A DNA stretch of 40,078 nt from positions 1-40,078 of the forward strand of contig JAFBAK010000353.1 of assembly GCA_019247795.1 (NCBI GenBank), given 5' to 3'. Every line of letters starts with the position of its first letter. Position 1 is the first letter of the stretch. Shown in pieces: positions 16,041 to 25,015 of the stretch. Position numbers and translations under genes: made by a program. This DNA is from Hyphomicrobiales bacterium (GTDB lineage Bacteria; Pseudomonadota; Alphaproteobacteria; Rhizobiales; Beijerinckiaceae). The notes beneath the pieces are model-generated. The model saw only the letters and a list, made by a program, of their open reading frames with translations, ran no database searches and was not told the origin of the DNA.

Positions 16041-17027
16041 ATGTCTCCGATCACCCTTTCCGACATTCAGGCGGCAGCGGCGCGTCTCGATGGCCACATC
16101 GTGCGCACGCCGCTTCTCGAAAGCGCGGCCCTTTCTGCGGCGGCCGGATGCCGCCTTCTGGTGAAAGCCGAGGTTCTTCAGCGAACCGGCGCCTTCAAGA
16201 TCAGAGGTGCGCTGAACAAGATGATGTCGCTTTCGCCTGAGGCGCGGGAACGCGGCGTGGTCGCATCGTCGTCCGGCAATCACGGGAATGCGCTTGCGGC
16301 CGCCGCGAAGATGTTTGGTGTCGCCGCGACGATCGTGATGCCTGCCGATGCCCCGGCGATGAAGATCGACAATACGCGTCGGAACGGCGCCGAAATCGTC
16401 CTTTATGATCGCGCCAGAGAGGATCGCTTCGCCATCGTCGAAAAGCTTTCTCATGAGAAGGGCCTGACCAACGTTCCCCCTTACGATGACGTCGATGTGA
16501 TGTCGGGGCAGGGGACGATCGGCATCGAGATCATCGATCAATGCGATGCGATAGGCGCAAAGCCGGATGCCGTGCTCATTCCTTCGAGCGGCGGCGGTCT
16601 TTCGAGCGGCACGACCGTTGCCGTCAAGGCTCGCTCTTCGGCGACCCAGTGCTACACGGTCGAGCCGGACGGCTTCGACCGGATGGCGCGTTCGCTCGAA
16701 AGCGGGGAGCGCGAGAAGAATTCGCGCAATGCGGGTTCGATCCAGGATGCGCTCATCGGCGCGCCGACGCCCGGCAAACTCACCTTCGCGGCTCTTTCCG
16801 CCAATGGGGCGCGCGGCCTTTCCGTGACGGATGAGGAAGCCATGGCCGCCATGTCCGCGCTTTTCCATCACCTCAAGCTCGTCGCCGAACCGGGTGGCGC
16901 GGCCGCGGTTGCCGCCGTGCTCACGAGGAAGCTCGACCTCAAGGGCAAGACCGTTGTCGCGGTCTGCTCCGGGGGCAATGTCGATGCGAGCCTCTTCGCC
17001 GAGGCGATCACGGGCAAAGCCAACTAG
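16041..17027 (+). CDS. Threonine/serine dehydratase, PLP-dependent (fold type II)
   Basis: This 328-residue cytoplasmic enzyme has the PLP lysine in 'RTGAFKIRGALNK' (Lys53), the substrate loop 'SSSGNHGNALA', the phosphate-binding glycine loop 'PSSGGGLSSGTTVA' (usually GGGG, here SGGG), and the C-terminal 'CSGGNVDASL' that holds the pyridine nitrogen. It should deaminate L-threonine or L-serine to the 2-oxoacid. There is no C-terminal ACT regulatory domain, so it is the short catabolic or serine-racemase/hydroxyaspartate-dehydratase-like form rather than biosynthetic IlvA. The ATG is fixed by the family N-terminus. It stands alone, convergent with the acyltransferase gene. Confidence 0.87.
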   Translation: MSPITLSDIQAAAARLDGHIVRTPLLESAALSAAAGCRLLVKAEVLQRTGAFKIRGALNKMMSLSPEARERGVVASSSGNHGNALAAAAKMFGVAATIVMPADAPAMKIDNTRRNGAEIVLYDRAREDRFAIVEKLSHEKGLTNVPPYDDVDVMSGQGTIGIEIIDQCDAIGAKPDAVLIPSSGGGLSSGTTVAVKARSSATQCYTVEPDGFDRMARSLESGEREKNSRNAGSIQDALIGAPTPGKLTFAALSANGARGLSVTDEEAMAAMSALFHHLKLVAEPGGAAAVAAVLTRKLDLKGKTVVAVCSGGNVDASLFAEAITGKAN

Positions 17028-17049
17028 CCGCGGATCTAGAAATCGGCCC

Positions 17050-17065
17050 CCGAAAACCATTTCGG
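17050..17065. terminator. Hairpin between convergent genes
   Basis: CCGAAA-ACCA-TTTCGG is a perfect 6-bp stem with a 4-nt loop, 22 nt after the dehydratase stop and 64 nt before the acyltransferase stop. It is symmetrical and so could act for both strands. There is no long T-run, which makes it a weak candidate. Confidence 0.35.
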
Positions 17066-17128
17066 CGGTTCAGCCACGGATCGCTGACGCTGCGCTTGTG
17101 CGGGCGTTCAGGCTCGAGACCCCCAAGT

Positions 17129-18007
17129 TCAGCCCCAGCGACGGTGCACCCACATCCACTCGCCAGGCCGCTCGCGCACCCACTCCTCGAAGCAGCTCTG
17201 GATCAAGGCGGTCGTCGCCCTGACGTCATCCTCACGCGAGGCGCCGCCGCGGACCGGTTGCAGCACTTTCCACTCGAAGCTGAAACGGGAGCGCGGCTGG
17301 CGCAAAGTGCGCACGATCAGGATCGGCAAGCCATCAGCGACCGCGAGCAGCGCCGGGAAGGACGTGGAGGGTGCCGGCCTGCCGAAGAAGGGCACCTCGA
17401 CACCGCGGACTTCGCGCAAATCGCACAGCATGGCGACCGGCACCCCTTGACGCATCAGCTTGAGAAAGCGCCGGGGAGTTTGACGGGACTTCGGAAGAAG
17501 CGCCGAGGGGTAGAGCGGCTGGCGCAAGCGGGTCACGTAAGCGTCGACATAGGGGTTCTTGATCGTGCGATAGATGCCGGCGATGCGTAGGCCCGCCCGC
17601 AGCAAGCCGAGCGCGGTCAGCTCCCAATTCGCGCTATGCAGGGAGACGATGATGAAGGCCTTCGTGCTCCCAGCGAATTCGCGCAGGGCAGTCTCGCGAA
17701 GGATCTCGAAGCGGGAAGGATTCTCGATGAAATCACGGATGTGAAAAGCCTCGGCGAATGTGCGGCCGAGATTGTCCCAGACTTGCGAGAGGACGGCTTC
17801 CCGCTCGCGGACATCAAGCTCGGGCAATGATTCGGCAAGCTGCATCGCTGCGCGGCGGCGGCGCGAGGAGAAACGTCCGAGACGGCGCCAGCACCAAGCC
17901 GAAGCAGTGGCGCAAAGCTCGAGCGGCAACGCCGAGGCGAGCTTGGCAACCACCCAGAAGGCCGCATATTCCAGCCTGAAGCGCAAAGGATGCGACGCAG
18001 GCGGCAT
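17129..18007 (-). CDS. LpxL/HtrB-family lysophospholipid (lipid A) acyltransferase
   Basis: This 292-residue inner-membrane-associated protein has the HxxxxE catalytic motif in 'SLHSANWE' (His124, Glu129). The family's hydrophobic N-terminus ('FRLEYAAFWVVAKLASALPL') precedes 'VWDNLGRTFAEAFHI', and the hallmark C-terminal 'EEWVRERPGEWMWVHRRW' is present. Family members add a secondary acyl chain to Kdo2-lipid IVA at the cytoplasmic face, so this is a candidate late lipid A acyltransferase. The neighbouring minus-strand gene encodes a Kdo hydroxylase, another enzyme of the same molecule, although 339 bp separate them. Which position and chain length it uses cannot be read from sequence. Confidence 0.86.
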   Translation of the reverse strand: MPPASHPLRFRLEYAAFWVVAKLASALPLELCATASAWCWRRLGRFSSRRRRAAMQLAESLPELDVREREAVLSQVWDNLGRTFAEAFHIRDFIENPSRFEILRETALREFAGSTKAFIIVSLHSANWELTALGLLRAGLRIAGIYRTIKNPYVDAYVTRLRQPLYPSALLPKSRQTPRRFLKLMRQGVPVAMLCDLREVRGVEVPFFGRPAPSTSFPALLAVADGLPILIVRTLRQPRSRFSFEWKVLQPVRGGASREDDVRATTALIQSCFEEWVRERPGEWMWVHRRWG

Positions 18008-18346
18008 TGGATTGACAGGCTCCGAGGCGAGCCTCGAAGAAGTTTCGGGAACCCTCGCTTGCGAACTCTCCGCGGCGGTCGACAGCTTGGCCTCCTCTCC
18101 AGTGGTGTGGCTCCAACAAACCTCTTTATTGTCGGAAAGGGCCAGACCACAACTCCCATAAGATCGTGAAGCGATTTTTCAGACGGAAGAAAAACGTCCG
18201 TCAAAGAAATCCCGCCAGACCCGAGGGCCCGAGACACTTCCACCTCACGGGAAAGATGGCGCAAAAAAGGCTTCCGCACATGAACACGCGCTGCATTGCG
18301 AGGTGGCAGCCAACCTCGCAACTCCCAAACTTGCTCTGGGGGTGTC
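18008..18346. other. Gene-free stretch
   Basis: This 339-bp gap lies between the Kdo hydroxylase stop and the acyltransferase start, both on the minus strand. ORFs crossing it are out-of-frame readings without family features or ribosome sites. No hairpin, repeat or confident promoter was recognised. The length suggests the acyltransferase gene has its own promoter here. Confidence 0.4.
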
Positions 18347-19231
18347 TCAGTTCGCCAGCGATCGTCCGGCCAGGTTTTCGAGCACTCTCAGCGGCGAACG
18401 CGCTGCATCGATCATCGATTGGAGCTCGATATGGAATGTTTGCTCGAGCGCGAACCGGCCGGCGAGCGCTGCGTGCAACACCTGGTCCGTGTAGCAGAGC
18501 CAAGTCGTTCCCGGTGGGAAATCGATCTCCACTTGCGGGGCGCCCTTCTGATACGTGGTGTCGCGCTTCGCGCCGTCGTGAAGCGCGAGCATGTACTGGT
18601 CATAGGGGCTGCGTCGCGTCTTCGTGGCGCCGACAGCGGCAAAAAACCAGGCGGCCACCGGGTTGGGACGGGGCAAGGACGGAAGAAATTTTCGGGCAAA
18701 ATCCTGAAACGGTTCGCCGACTCGCCAGACGCGGGGGTGCCCCTCGGGTGCGATGTTGCAGAACAGACGAAGGATGCGCCGCCCGTGAGTTGGCGTTGAA
18801 GGAAAAGCATCGACATGCAGCAGCTTATCGTCCTTGAGGGGGGAATAGCTTCGCCCCTCGATTTCCACCGGCCGATAGCTGGTGCGCGCCTTCTCGAGGC
18901 CAGACACATAGGACGGAAACAACTCGCTCACGAGCTGCGTTGCCTGTGACGCAAACCGTTCCAGCATCGTCTGAAGACCGGCGCAATCCGCGCCCGGCGC
19001 CGCGCCCTTCACAGAGCCGGTCTTGGGGTCGAGGCTGACATTCTTCGCCTTGCCGTCGGCAACGGCAGGGTTGAGCAGCGCTTGCTCCTTTTCACCAAGA
19101 CGAAAAGGGAGGCGCGGAAAAAACAGAACAAGCCCGGCTTCCAGGGCGTCGACGGCACGGTGGCGCATTTCGGCTGGGAAAGGTCCGGACCAGCGTTCGA
19201 TCTCGTGCAACTCCAAGGTTCCAGGAATCAA
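18347..19231 (-). CDS. Kdo hydroxylase family protein (Fe(II)/2-oxoglutarate dioxygenase)
   Basis: I recognise this 294-residue protein as the Kdo 3-hydroxylase (KdoO) family, which turns Kdo into D-glycero-D-talo-oct-2-ulosonic acid (Ko) in the lipopolysaccharide inner core. Typical family segments are 'FFPRLPFRLGEKEQALLNP', 'GKAKNVSLDPKTG', 'DDKLLHVDAFPSTPTHGRRI' and 'PRVWRVGEPFQDFA'. The HxD iron pair is His139/Asp141, and the distal ligand is likely His253 (TDQVLHAA) or His267. The start is a TTG at 19231 with GGGGTGG upstream; no earlier ATG exists in frame, and the next Met is residue 22. It neighbours an LpxL-like acyltransferase, which supports a role in lipid A/core modification. Confidence 0.82.
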   Translation of the reverse strand: MIPGTLELHEIERWSGPFPAEMRHRAVDALEAGLVLFFPRLPFRLGEKEQALLNPAVADGKAKNVSLDPKTGSVKGAAPGADCAGLQTMLERFASQATQLVSELFPSYVSGLEKARTSYRPVEIEGRSYSPLKDDKLLHVDAFPSTPTHGRRILRLFCNIAPEGHPRVWRVGEPFQDFARKFLPSLPRPNPVAAWFFAAVGATKTRRSPYDQYMLALHDGAKRDTTYQKGAPQVEIDFPPGTTWLCYTDQVLHAALAGRFALEQTFHIELQSMIDAARSPLRVLENLAGRSLAN

Positions 19232-19566
19232 ATCACCACCCCAACAAGCAAGTGTTGAAAAGAGCCGGGGCCAAATCCGTCAAATCAAAGAAAATCGATG
19301 ATTCACGAGGCAACCCGGCTCATTGACGTTGCTTATAATGCCGACAATTTTGCGCCGCGTCCAGGGAAGTGCCCAGAACACCAATTCAATACGATGAACG
19401 GTCGGGATTAAATACTTAGACAGACTGAAAATCGCGGCGTTTCATTGGACGCGCCAACGATCGTGGACAAGGGAGGGAGGCGAACGCACCGGAGGCAGGC
19501 GGCGCGAACGAACTCGCCTCGTGGGAACTCACTTGTGCGCCGCCGGAGGCAGCGTCGTGGCGGCGA
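19232..19566. other. Gene-free stretch downstream of LivG-like ATPase
   Basis: This 335-bp region lies between the LivG-type ATPase stop and the Kdo hydroxylase start. Where LivG relatives usually have livH, I find no permease sequence in any frame, not even a fragment. A stem CGCCGCC/GGCGGCG with a 14-nt loop (19538-19565) abuts the ATPase stop but has no T-tract. The AT-rich part at 19240-19420 probably holds the Kdo hydroxylase promoter. Confidence 0.45.
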
Positions 19567-20376
19567 TCAATCGGCAATGCCCAGATAAGCATCGATGACA
19601 TGCCGGTCGCGCTTCACCTGATCGGGGATTCCATCGGCGATCTTGCGGCCATAATCGAGCACGATGACGCGGTCGGAAAGGTCCATCACCACCCCCATGT
19701 CGTGCTCGATCAACGCGATGGTGGTGCCGTATTGTTTGTTCACGTCGAGGATGAAACGGCACATGTCTTCCTTTTCCTCGAGGTTCATGCCGGCCATGGG
19801 CTCGTCGAGCAGCAACAGGTCAGGCTCCATGGCGAGCGCGCGTGCCAGCTCGACGCGCTTCTGCAAGCCGTAGGGCAGGGTTCCGGCCGGCGCTTTCCGG
19901 ATCGACTGAATCTCGAGAAACTCGATGATTTTCTCGACGAAGGCCCGGTGCTCGACCTCCTCGCGCAAGGCAGGCCCGAGGCGCAGCGCCTGCCAGGCGA
20001 AACTGCGTCTCATCTTGAGGTTGCGTCCGACCATGATGTTGTCGAGCGCCGACAGCCCCTGGAACAAAGCGACATTTTGGAATGTGCGCGCGATGCCTCG
20101 CGAGGCCGCCTCGTAAGGACGCATGCGCGCTCGGCGCTCGCCCTTGTAGGTTATGTGTCCATCTTGGGGATGATAAAATCCGTTTATGCAATTGAGCATC
20201 GACGTCTTGCCCGCACCGTTCGGCCCAATGATGGCCAAAACCTCGCCCTTGCGAATTTCGAAAGAGACGTCGCGGATGGCCTTCACGCCGCCGAAGCGCA
20301 AAGAGACGTTCTCGACTTCAAGGAGGACGGTCGGCGCCTTGCCGCTCGCCGCAACCGATGCGGCGGCGTTGCTCAC
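19567..20376 (-). CDS. LivG-type ABC transporter ATP-binding protein
   Basis: This 269-residue ATPase has Walker A GPNGAGKTS, Q-loop 'RTFQNVALFQGLSALDNIMV', the LivG-style signature 'LPYGLQKRVELARALA', Walker B 'LLLLDEPMAGMN' and H-loop 'IALIEHDMGVV'. It has the family's C-terminal 'IADGIPDQVKRDRHVIDAYLG'. The start is a GTG overlapping the stop of the upstream acyl-CoA synthetase gene by 4 nt, so the two are coupled. In many proteobacteria this pair heads a full liv operon; here no permease, second ATPase or binding protein follows. It may use permeases encoded elsewhere, or the operon may have lost them. Confidence 0.86.
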   Translation of the reverse strand: MSNAAASVAASGKAPTVLLEVENVSLRFGGVKAIRDVSFEIRKGEVLAIIGPNGAGKTSMLNCINGFYHPQDGHITYKGERRARMRPYEAASRGIARTFQNVALFQGLSALDNIMVGRNLKMRRSFAWQALRLGPALREEVEHRAFVEKIIEFLEIQSIRKAPAGTLPYGLQKRVELARALAMEPDLLLLDEPMAGMNLEEKEDMCRFILDVNKQYGTTIALIEHDMGVVMDLSDRVIVLDYGRKIADGIPDQVKRDRHVIDAYLGIAD

Positions 20377-22346
20377 GCGACCTTCTCCCGAGCGGGGACC
20401 GGGAAGAGTTGCGCGTCCCGGATCGCGAGGCGCCCGGCGAGCTCGCCCCTGCGTCCGTCCTCGAAGGTGATCTCAATCGAGATCGTCGCTTCGGACGATC
20501 CGTCATACAGGGCACGCACCAGCGTGGCGTAGCGCTCCGCGATGTAGCCGCGGCGCACTTTCTGCGTGCGCGTCAATTCGCCATCATCCGCGTCGAGCTC
20601 CTTCGGAAGGATGATGAAGCGCGCGACCTGCGCTTGCGCCATCTCGGGTTCCAGCGACAAGCTTCGATTGACCTCCGCCACATCGGCGGCCAGCATGTCG
20701 TAGACCTGCGGAAGGGCCGCGAGCTCCTTGTGCGAGCCATAGACGATGTTGTTGCGCTCCGCCCAGGCGCCGACCGCCGAAAGATCGATGTTGAGCACGC
20801 AGGTCACGAATTCGCGCTGATCACCGAAGGCCACGGCCTCCTTGATGTTCGGAAAAAACTTGAGCTTGTTCTCGATATATTTGGGAGCAAAGAACGCCCC
20901 GCTTTTCAGGCGCCCGACATCCTTTGCCCGGTCGATGATCTTGAGCTGGCCCGCGGCGTTGAAGAAGCCCGCGTCTCCCGTCCTGACATAGCCGTCGGAG
21001 GTCATGGCCTCGGCGGTCTTCTCCGGTAAATTGTGATAGGCGACGAACATGCCGGGAGAGCGGAACTGCACCTCTCCGTTCTCGGCGATGCGGATGTCCA
21101 CCTGTGGCGCTGCGGGACCGACGGCGTCGGGTTCGATCTTTCCATCGCTTTGACAGGTCACATAAAGGAAGGCCTCCGTCTGCCCATAGAGCTGCTTCAG
21201 GTTGAGTCCGAGCGAGCGATAGAAGCTGAAAAGCTCGGGTCCGATGGCTTCTCCGGCGGTGTAGGCAATCCGGATCTTGGAGAAGCCGAGTGCGTTCTTC
21301 AGAGGCGCATAGACGAGAAGCTCGCCGAGGGCGTAAAGCAGCTTTGCGTGAAGCGGCACATCTCTTCCTTCGAGAATGGCCTCCCCGCAACGCCTTGCGA
21401 TCCCCATGAAGGTGTCGAACAGGAACCGTTGGAAGCCGCCGGCATCCTGCATCCGGATGGTGATCCGTGTGAGCAGATTCTCGAAAACACGTGGCGGAGC
21501 AAAATAGAAGCTTGGCCCGATTTCCTTGAGATCCTGTTGCACCGTTTCGGTGCTTTCGGGACAGGCGATGCAAAAACCAGCGACCATCGATTGGGCGAAG
21601 TTGAGATAGTGGTCGCCCACCCAGGCGAGCGGCAGATAGGAAAGGGCCACATCGTCATCCGTCAGCTTGTCGAAGGCAACGGTGGATGCCGCCGCGGCGA
21701 TGGCCCGGCCGGACGCGATGCTGACCCCCTTTGGTCGGCCGGTCGTGCCGGAAGTGTAGAGGATCACCGAAATGTCTTCGGCTTTCCCAGCCGCGATTGA
21801 AGCCTCGAGGCCCCGGGAGAAATCGGCATCGGCCGCGAGACGAGTGCGTCCTCGCGCGATCACGTCCGAGATAGGCGTGAGAGATTTAGGATCGTAGTCC
21901 GAGAGGCCCTTGGGCTCGTCGTAGAGCAGGTGGCGCAGCTTGGGCACGCGCCCTTCGAGGGAGAGGATCTTATCCACCTGCTCTTGATCTTCGACGACGG
22001 CCACGACGCAACCCGCATCGTCGAGCACGTAGCCGAGTTCGTCAGCGATGGCGTCGGCGTAGACGGGAACCGGAATGGCGCCGAGCGCCTGCGCCGCAAG
22101 GAAGGTCCAATAGAGTCTTGGCCGATTGCTCCCGATGATCGCGACAGCCTCGCCGCGTCGCAGGCCGATGAGCGAGAGCCCGGCCGCATAAGCGCGCATG
22201 TTCGCCGCGAGCTCGAGCCAGCTCCAGCTCTGCCAAAGCCCGAGATCCTTGTGGCGCATGGCGATTTTGCGCCCGCGCTTTGCCGCGTGATGCAGCACGA
22301 GCCGAGGGAAGGTGTCGAGCCTCTCGCGCGAAGCGTCGGCAATCAA
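20373..22346 (-). CDS. Long-chain acyl-CoA synthetase (AMP-forming)
   Basis: This 657-residue adenylate-forming ligase has the P-loop 'ILYTSGTTGRPKGV' (residues 195-208), the core motif 'LYGQTEAF', 'YVRTGDAGFF' with the ribose-binding Asp, and 'KSGAFFAPKYIENKL'. Near the C-terminus 'LTRTQKVRR' carries the likely catalytic lysine. The protein has the long-chain FadD15-like layout, about 600-660 residues. The start is a TTG at 22346 with AAGGA 6 nt upstream; no earlier ATG is available, and the next Met comes at residue 30. It should activate a fatty or arylaliphatic acid as the CoA ester. Coupling to a LivG ATPase suggests the acid is taken up by a LIV-type transporter. Confidence 0.88.
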   Translation of the reverse strand: MIADASRERLDTFPRLVLHHAAKRGRKIAMRHKDLGLWQSWSWLELAANMRAYAAGLSLIGLRRGEAVAIIGSNRPRLYWTFLAAQALGAIPVPVYADAIADELGYVLDDAGCVVAVVEDQEQVDKILSLEGRVPKLRHLLYDEPKGLSDYDPKSLTPISDVIARGRTRLAADADFSRGLEASIAAGKAEDISVILYTSGTTGRPKGVSIASGRAIAAAASTVAFDKLTDDDVALSYLPLAWVGDHYLNFAQSMVAGFCIACPESTETVQQDLKEIGPSFYFAPPRVFENLLTRITIRMQDAGGFQRFLFDTFMGIARRCGEAILEGRDVPLHAKLLYALGELLVYAPLKNALGFSKIRIAYTAGEAIGPELFSFYRSLGLNLKQLYGQTEAFLYVTCQSDGKIEPDAVGPAAPQVDIRIAENGEVQFRSPGMFVAYHNLPEKTAEAMTSDGYVRTGDAGFFNAAGQLKIIDRAKDVGRLKSGAFFAPKYIENKLKFFPNIKEAVAFGDQREFVTCVLNIDLSAVGAWAERNNIVYGSHKELAALPQVYDMLAADVAEVNRSLSLEPEMAQAQVARFIILPKELDADDGELTRTQKVRRGYIAERYATLVRALYDGSSEATISIEITFEDGRRGELAGRLAIRDAQLFPVPAREKVA

Positions 22347-22458
22347 GCAGTGTCCTTCGAGCCCAAGGGCGGAGAATGCACTAAACGGCCTTGGACTTTA
22401 TCGACAGTTGCTCTCCCCGCAAACGGCAGAGCCTATGGCTTCGAAAGGTCGTCTCGAC

Positions 22459-23490
22459 CTACTTCGCGCCGACCGGGTTCGACCCGTCGCCCTCCGCCGG
22501 TGCGCCGTTCTCGGCGTCCGCCGACGATTCCGGGTTGCGGCGTGGCCTACCTCGCCTTGGGCGTGGGGCTGCAGCACCCGCATCGGGTGCGGTAGACGCC
22601 GTTCCAGCCGCCTCTTTCGGCGCTTCAGCCTCGGTTGGGGGCGTCGGCGTTTCCGCAGCCGGGGCCGCCGGGCGGACCGGCGCGGTTATGAACGAGGGGA
22701 GCGCTTGCTCTTCGCGCGCCGGGCGGGAACCCCGCTCGAAGCGCTCACGACGATCCTCTCTCGATGGACTTCCCTGGGCCCCTTGATGCGCGGGGTTCTG
22801 CGAACGTCGCTCAAACCCATGCTGTTCGCCGCCCTCGCCAGGCGTACCACGCGGTTGAGGGCCGCGAGCATCGGCCGACAAATCCGGCGCGGGTGCGCCT
22901 TCATCACGGCGATACGGCTCGCGCCGGTGACCGTCGTGCCGATAATGGTCGCGACGATTGTCGTGACGGTTTCCCTCACCTCGATTCTGTCGCTGCCACC
23001 CTTCGCGGTCCCCGAAACGGGGGTTGCGATTGTCGAAGCGTTCGCGCGGCGGCGAAAACATGGGCGGCTGGTCGTCGCCGTCGGAGGGACCATTGGCATG
23101 GGCAGGGGGCACATGGCGCGGCTGGCCATTGTAGCCGCCATTCTGAAGGGGGTAGGGCGCTCCCATCGACTCGGTGTCGCCTTCCTCACCCTCGCCTTCC
23201 TCTTCGGCCCCGTTTTCGGTTCGCGGCCGATAACCATATTGCGCCTGCATTTGCTCCTGCGCGGCGGCGATGATGCGAAGATAATGCTCTGCATGCTGGA
23301 AATAGCTTTCGGCCGTGACCGGATCTCCGCTGCTTTGAGCATCCCGCGCCAGCTGGAGGTAGCGGTCCGCAATGTGCTGGGCGGTGCCACGCACTTTCAC
23401 GTCGGGCCCGTTCGATTCATAGGAACGTGCCAGCGGATTCGGGCCCCGACGGTTGCGACCCCGCATGCGCTTGTTTGAACCTGGTCTCAT
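22459..23490 (-). CDS. DUF4167 domain protein, basic N-terminus and disordered tail
   Basis: This 343-residue protein starts at ATG 23490 behind GGAG. The first ~80 residues are the conserved DUF4167 domain: the basic 'MRPGSNKRMRGRNRRGPN', then 'RGTAQHIADRYLQLARDAQ', then 'DPVTAESYFQHAEHYLRII'. The rest is low-complexity and presumably disordered: Arg/Asp/His/Asn-rich to about 200, then Pro/Ala/Glu-rich, ending 'RPRRGRPRRNPESSADAENG' with AT-hook-like RGRPRR. Such proteins are almost confined to Alphaproteobacteria and commonly sit downstream of prfA-prmC, as here. The function is not established; the basic ends suggest nucleic-acid or ribosome binding. Confidence 0.87.
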   Translation of the reverse strand: MRPGSNKRMRGRNRRGPNPLARSYESNGPDVKVRGTAQHIADRYLQLARDAQSSGDPVTAESYFQHAEHYLRIIAAAQEQMQAQYGYRPRTENGAEEEGEGEEGDTESMGAPYPLQNGGYNGQPRHVPPAHANGPSDGDDQPPMFSPPRERFDNRNPRFGDREGWQRQNRGEGNRHDNRRDHYRHDGHRREPYRRDEGAPAPDLSADARGPQPRGTPGEGGEQHGFERRSQNPAHQGAQGSPSREDRRERFERGSRPAREEQALPSFITAPVRPAAPAAETPTPPTEAEAPKEAAGTASTAPDAGAAAPRPRRGRPRRNPESSADAENGAPAEGDGSNPVGAK

Positions 23491-24052
23491 CCAGCCTATC
23501 TCCAATTCTCAGTCACTGCCGTCGTTTCTGGAGGCTATGCCCGTCGCTCCGCCAAGGCCCGAGGTCGGCCAATCTTGTTGCCTTCGGGAACACCCGATGC
23601 CGCCGAGGAAAATCCGGCCCCTTGGTTTTCTGCTCGCCATCGAGGTGTCGCGCCCGGCGCGAACCGTCCTCAGCGAAGGAATTCCATGCGTGTGATCCGT
23701 ACCGTCGGGCGGGTCATTTCATGCGCGTGCTAATGAGCAATCCCGGTCCCCGCTTGCGCCAAGCTCTTCCAAATCTGCCTTCGTGATGTCCTGGCCGATC
23801 CGAGCGGCAGGTCAATCGCTGGAGCAACGCCGATCTATGGCGTCCACCGCAATCCCATCCGCCGATATCGCTTCATCGCGTCCTCGCCCGGCCCGCGTCA
23901 GCAACACGGCGACGATCTATTCGGGAACGTCTTTTATCTGCTTTACAACGGAAATCCAAGCGAAAATCGCAAATCGCCCCCATAAAAGGCGCGCCCGTCT
24001 CGCGCTCTCGTCCCGATTTCGAGATGCATCTTCTTTGATGGTTACTCGGAAT
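23491..24052. other. Gene-free stretch
   Basis: This 562-bp region lies between the prmC stop and the DUF4167 start, both on the minus strand. Plus-strand ORFs of 80-135 codons cross it (for example 23783-24190), but they lack ribosome sites, run into prmC antisense and have no family features, so I do not call them. No strong hairpin or repeat was recognised. A leader or promoter for the DUF4167 gene is expected in the AT-richer part around 23920-24000. Confidence 0.4.
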
Positions 24053-25015
24053 CTAGGGCGCACCAGGGTGCATTTCAAACGAAGCTTGCTGAAACTTCAG
24101 CTTTCGTCTTTGACCTCCAGAGCTCGCTTCCGACGGTCCCGCGGAGACGACGCGCAGAATGCCCGCGAGATCCGCGTGGCAAGAAAATGATGTAAGTTCA
24201 GTGCTTTCAAGAAGTGCGCGAACGGGGCCGTCTTGCCCTCTCCCGACCTCGAGAAAAGCGCGTCCGTCGGCGGCCAAGAGGTTAGGAAGGCCTCTCGCAA
24301 TGGCCCGGTAGGCATCGAGGCCGTCCGCACCACCATCAAGGGCCAAGCGCGGATCATGGTCGCGGACCTCGACCTCAAGTCCTTGTATATCGCCCACGGC
24401 CACATAGGGAGGATTGGCGACCACGAGATCGAACGAAGCACGAATCGCGTTGCCCCAATCACCGGCGATGAAGCTCACCCGAGCGGCAACGCCGTGTTGC
24501 CGCGCATTGCCTCTCGCGGTCATCAAGGTCTCGAAGGAGCGGTCGAGGGCGACCAGTGTCGCGTGCGGCAGCTCGACCAGGAGAGATAGGCCGATGCAGC
24601 CGCTTCCGGTCCCAAGATCGAGAATGCGCCAGGGATGCTGTTTGCCTCGCGTGCTGCTGCAATGACGCAAAGCTGCTTCGACCAGCGTCTCGGTTTCGGG
24701 CCGAGGGACGAGCGTTGCGGGCGATAGCGAGAAGGGGAGGCCCCAGAACTCCCTGGCGCCAAGAATGCGGGCAAGCGGCTCGCCCGCAAGACGTCGCGCC
24801 GCAAGCGCCGCCAAGCGGGTTGCGGACTCGCCGAGAGGTCGGTGCCCGTTCGCCACGAGGTCCGCGCGCTCGTAGCCGCAAGCGGCCTCAACAAGGCATC
24901 GCGCTTCAAGCGCCGCGCTGACAATCCGGCTCGCGGCCAATCTGTCTCGCAGCGCCGACAAGGCTTGATCGGCGCGCTGATCGGCGCCGAAGGAAGGGGC
25001 CGATCGTCTCGTCAC
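24053..25015 (-). CDS. prmC: Peptide chain release factor N5-glutamine methyltransferase
   Basis: This 320-residue SAM-dependent methyltransferase methylates the Gln of the GGQ motif in release factors. The SAM loop is '[16 protein letters not shown]' and the catalytic motif is '[12 protein letters not shown]' (NPPY). An N-terminal helical domain (to about residue 90) and '[30 protein letters not shown]' segments are as in PrmC. It starts at a GTG overlapping the prfA stop by 4 nt, so enzyme and substrate are translationally coupled. About 28 residues after the expected end ('[16 protein letters not shown]...') are extra compared with the family as I recall it. Confidence 0.93.
   Translation of the reverse strand: MTRRSAPSFGADQRADQALSALRDRLAASRIVSAALEARCLVEAACGYERADLVANGHRPLGESATRLAALAARRLAGEPLARILGAREFWGLPFSLSPATLVPRPETETLVEAALRHCSSTRGKQHPWRILDLGTGSGCIGLSLLVELPHATLVALDRSFETLMTARGNARQHGVAARVSFIAGDWGNAIRASFDLVVANPPYVAVGDIQGLEVEVRDHDPRLALDGGADGLDAYRAIARGLPNLLAADGRAFLEVGRGQDGPVRALLESTELTSFSCHADLAGILRVVSAGPSEASSGGQRRKLKFQQASFEMHPGAP

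Noticed and set aside
22312-23478. Plus-strand 388-codon frame opposite the DUF4167 gene
   Set aside because: The DUF4167 N-terminal domain and ribosome site on the minus strand are convincing; the plus frame has no recognisable feature.
23783-24190. 135-codon plus-strand ORF in the prmC-DUF4167 gap
   Set aside because: It overlaps prmC antisense, has no ribosome site and low-complexity Arg/Ser-rich content.
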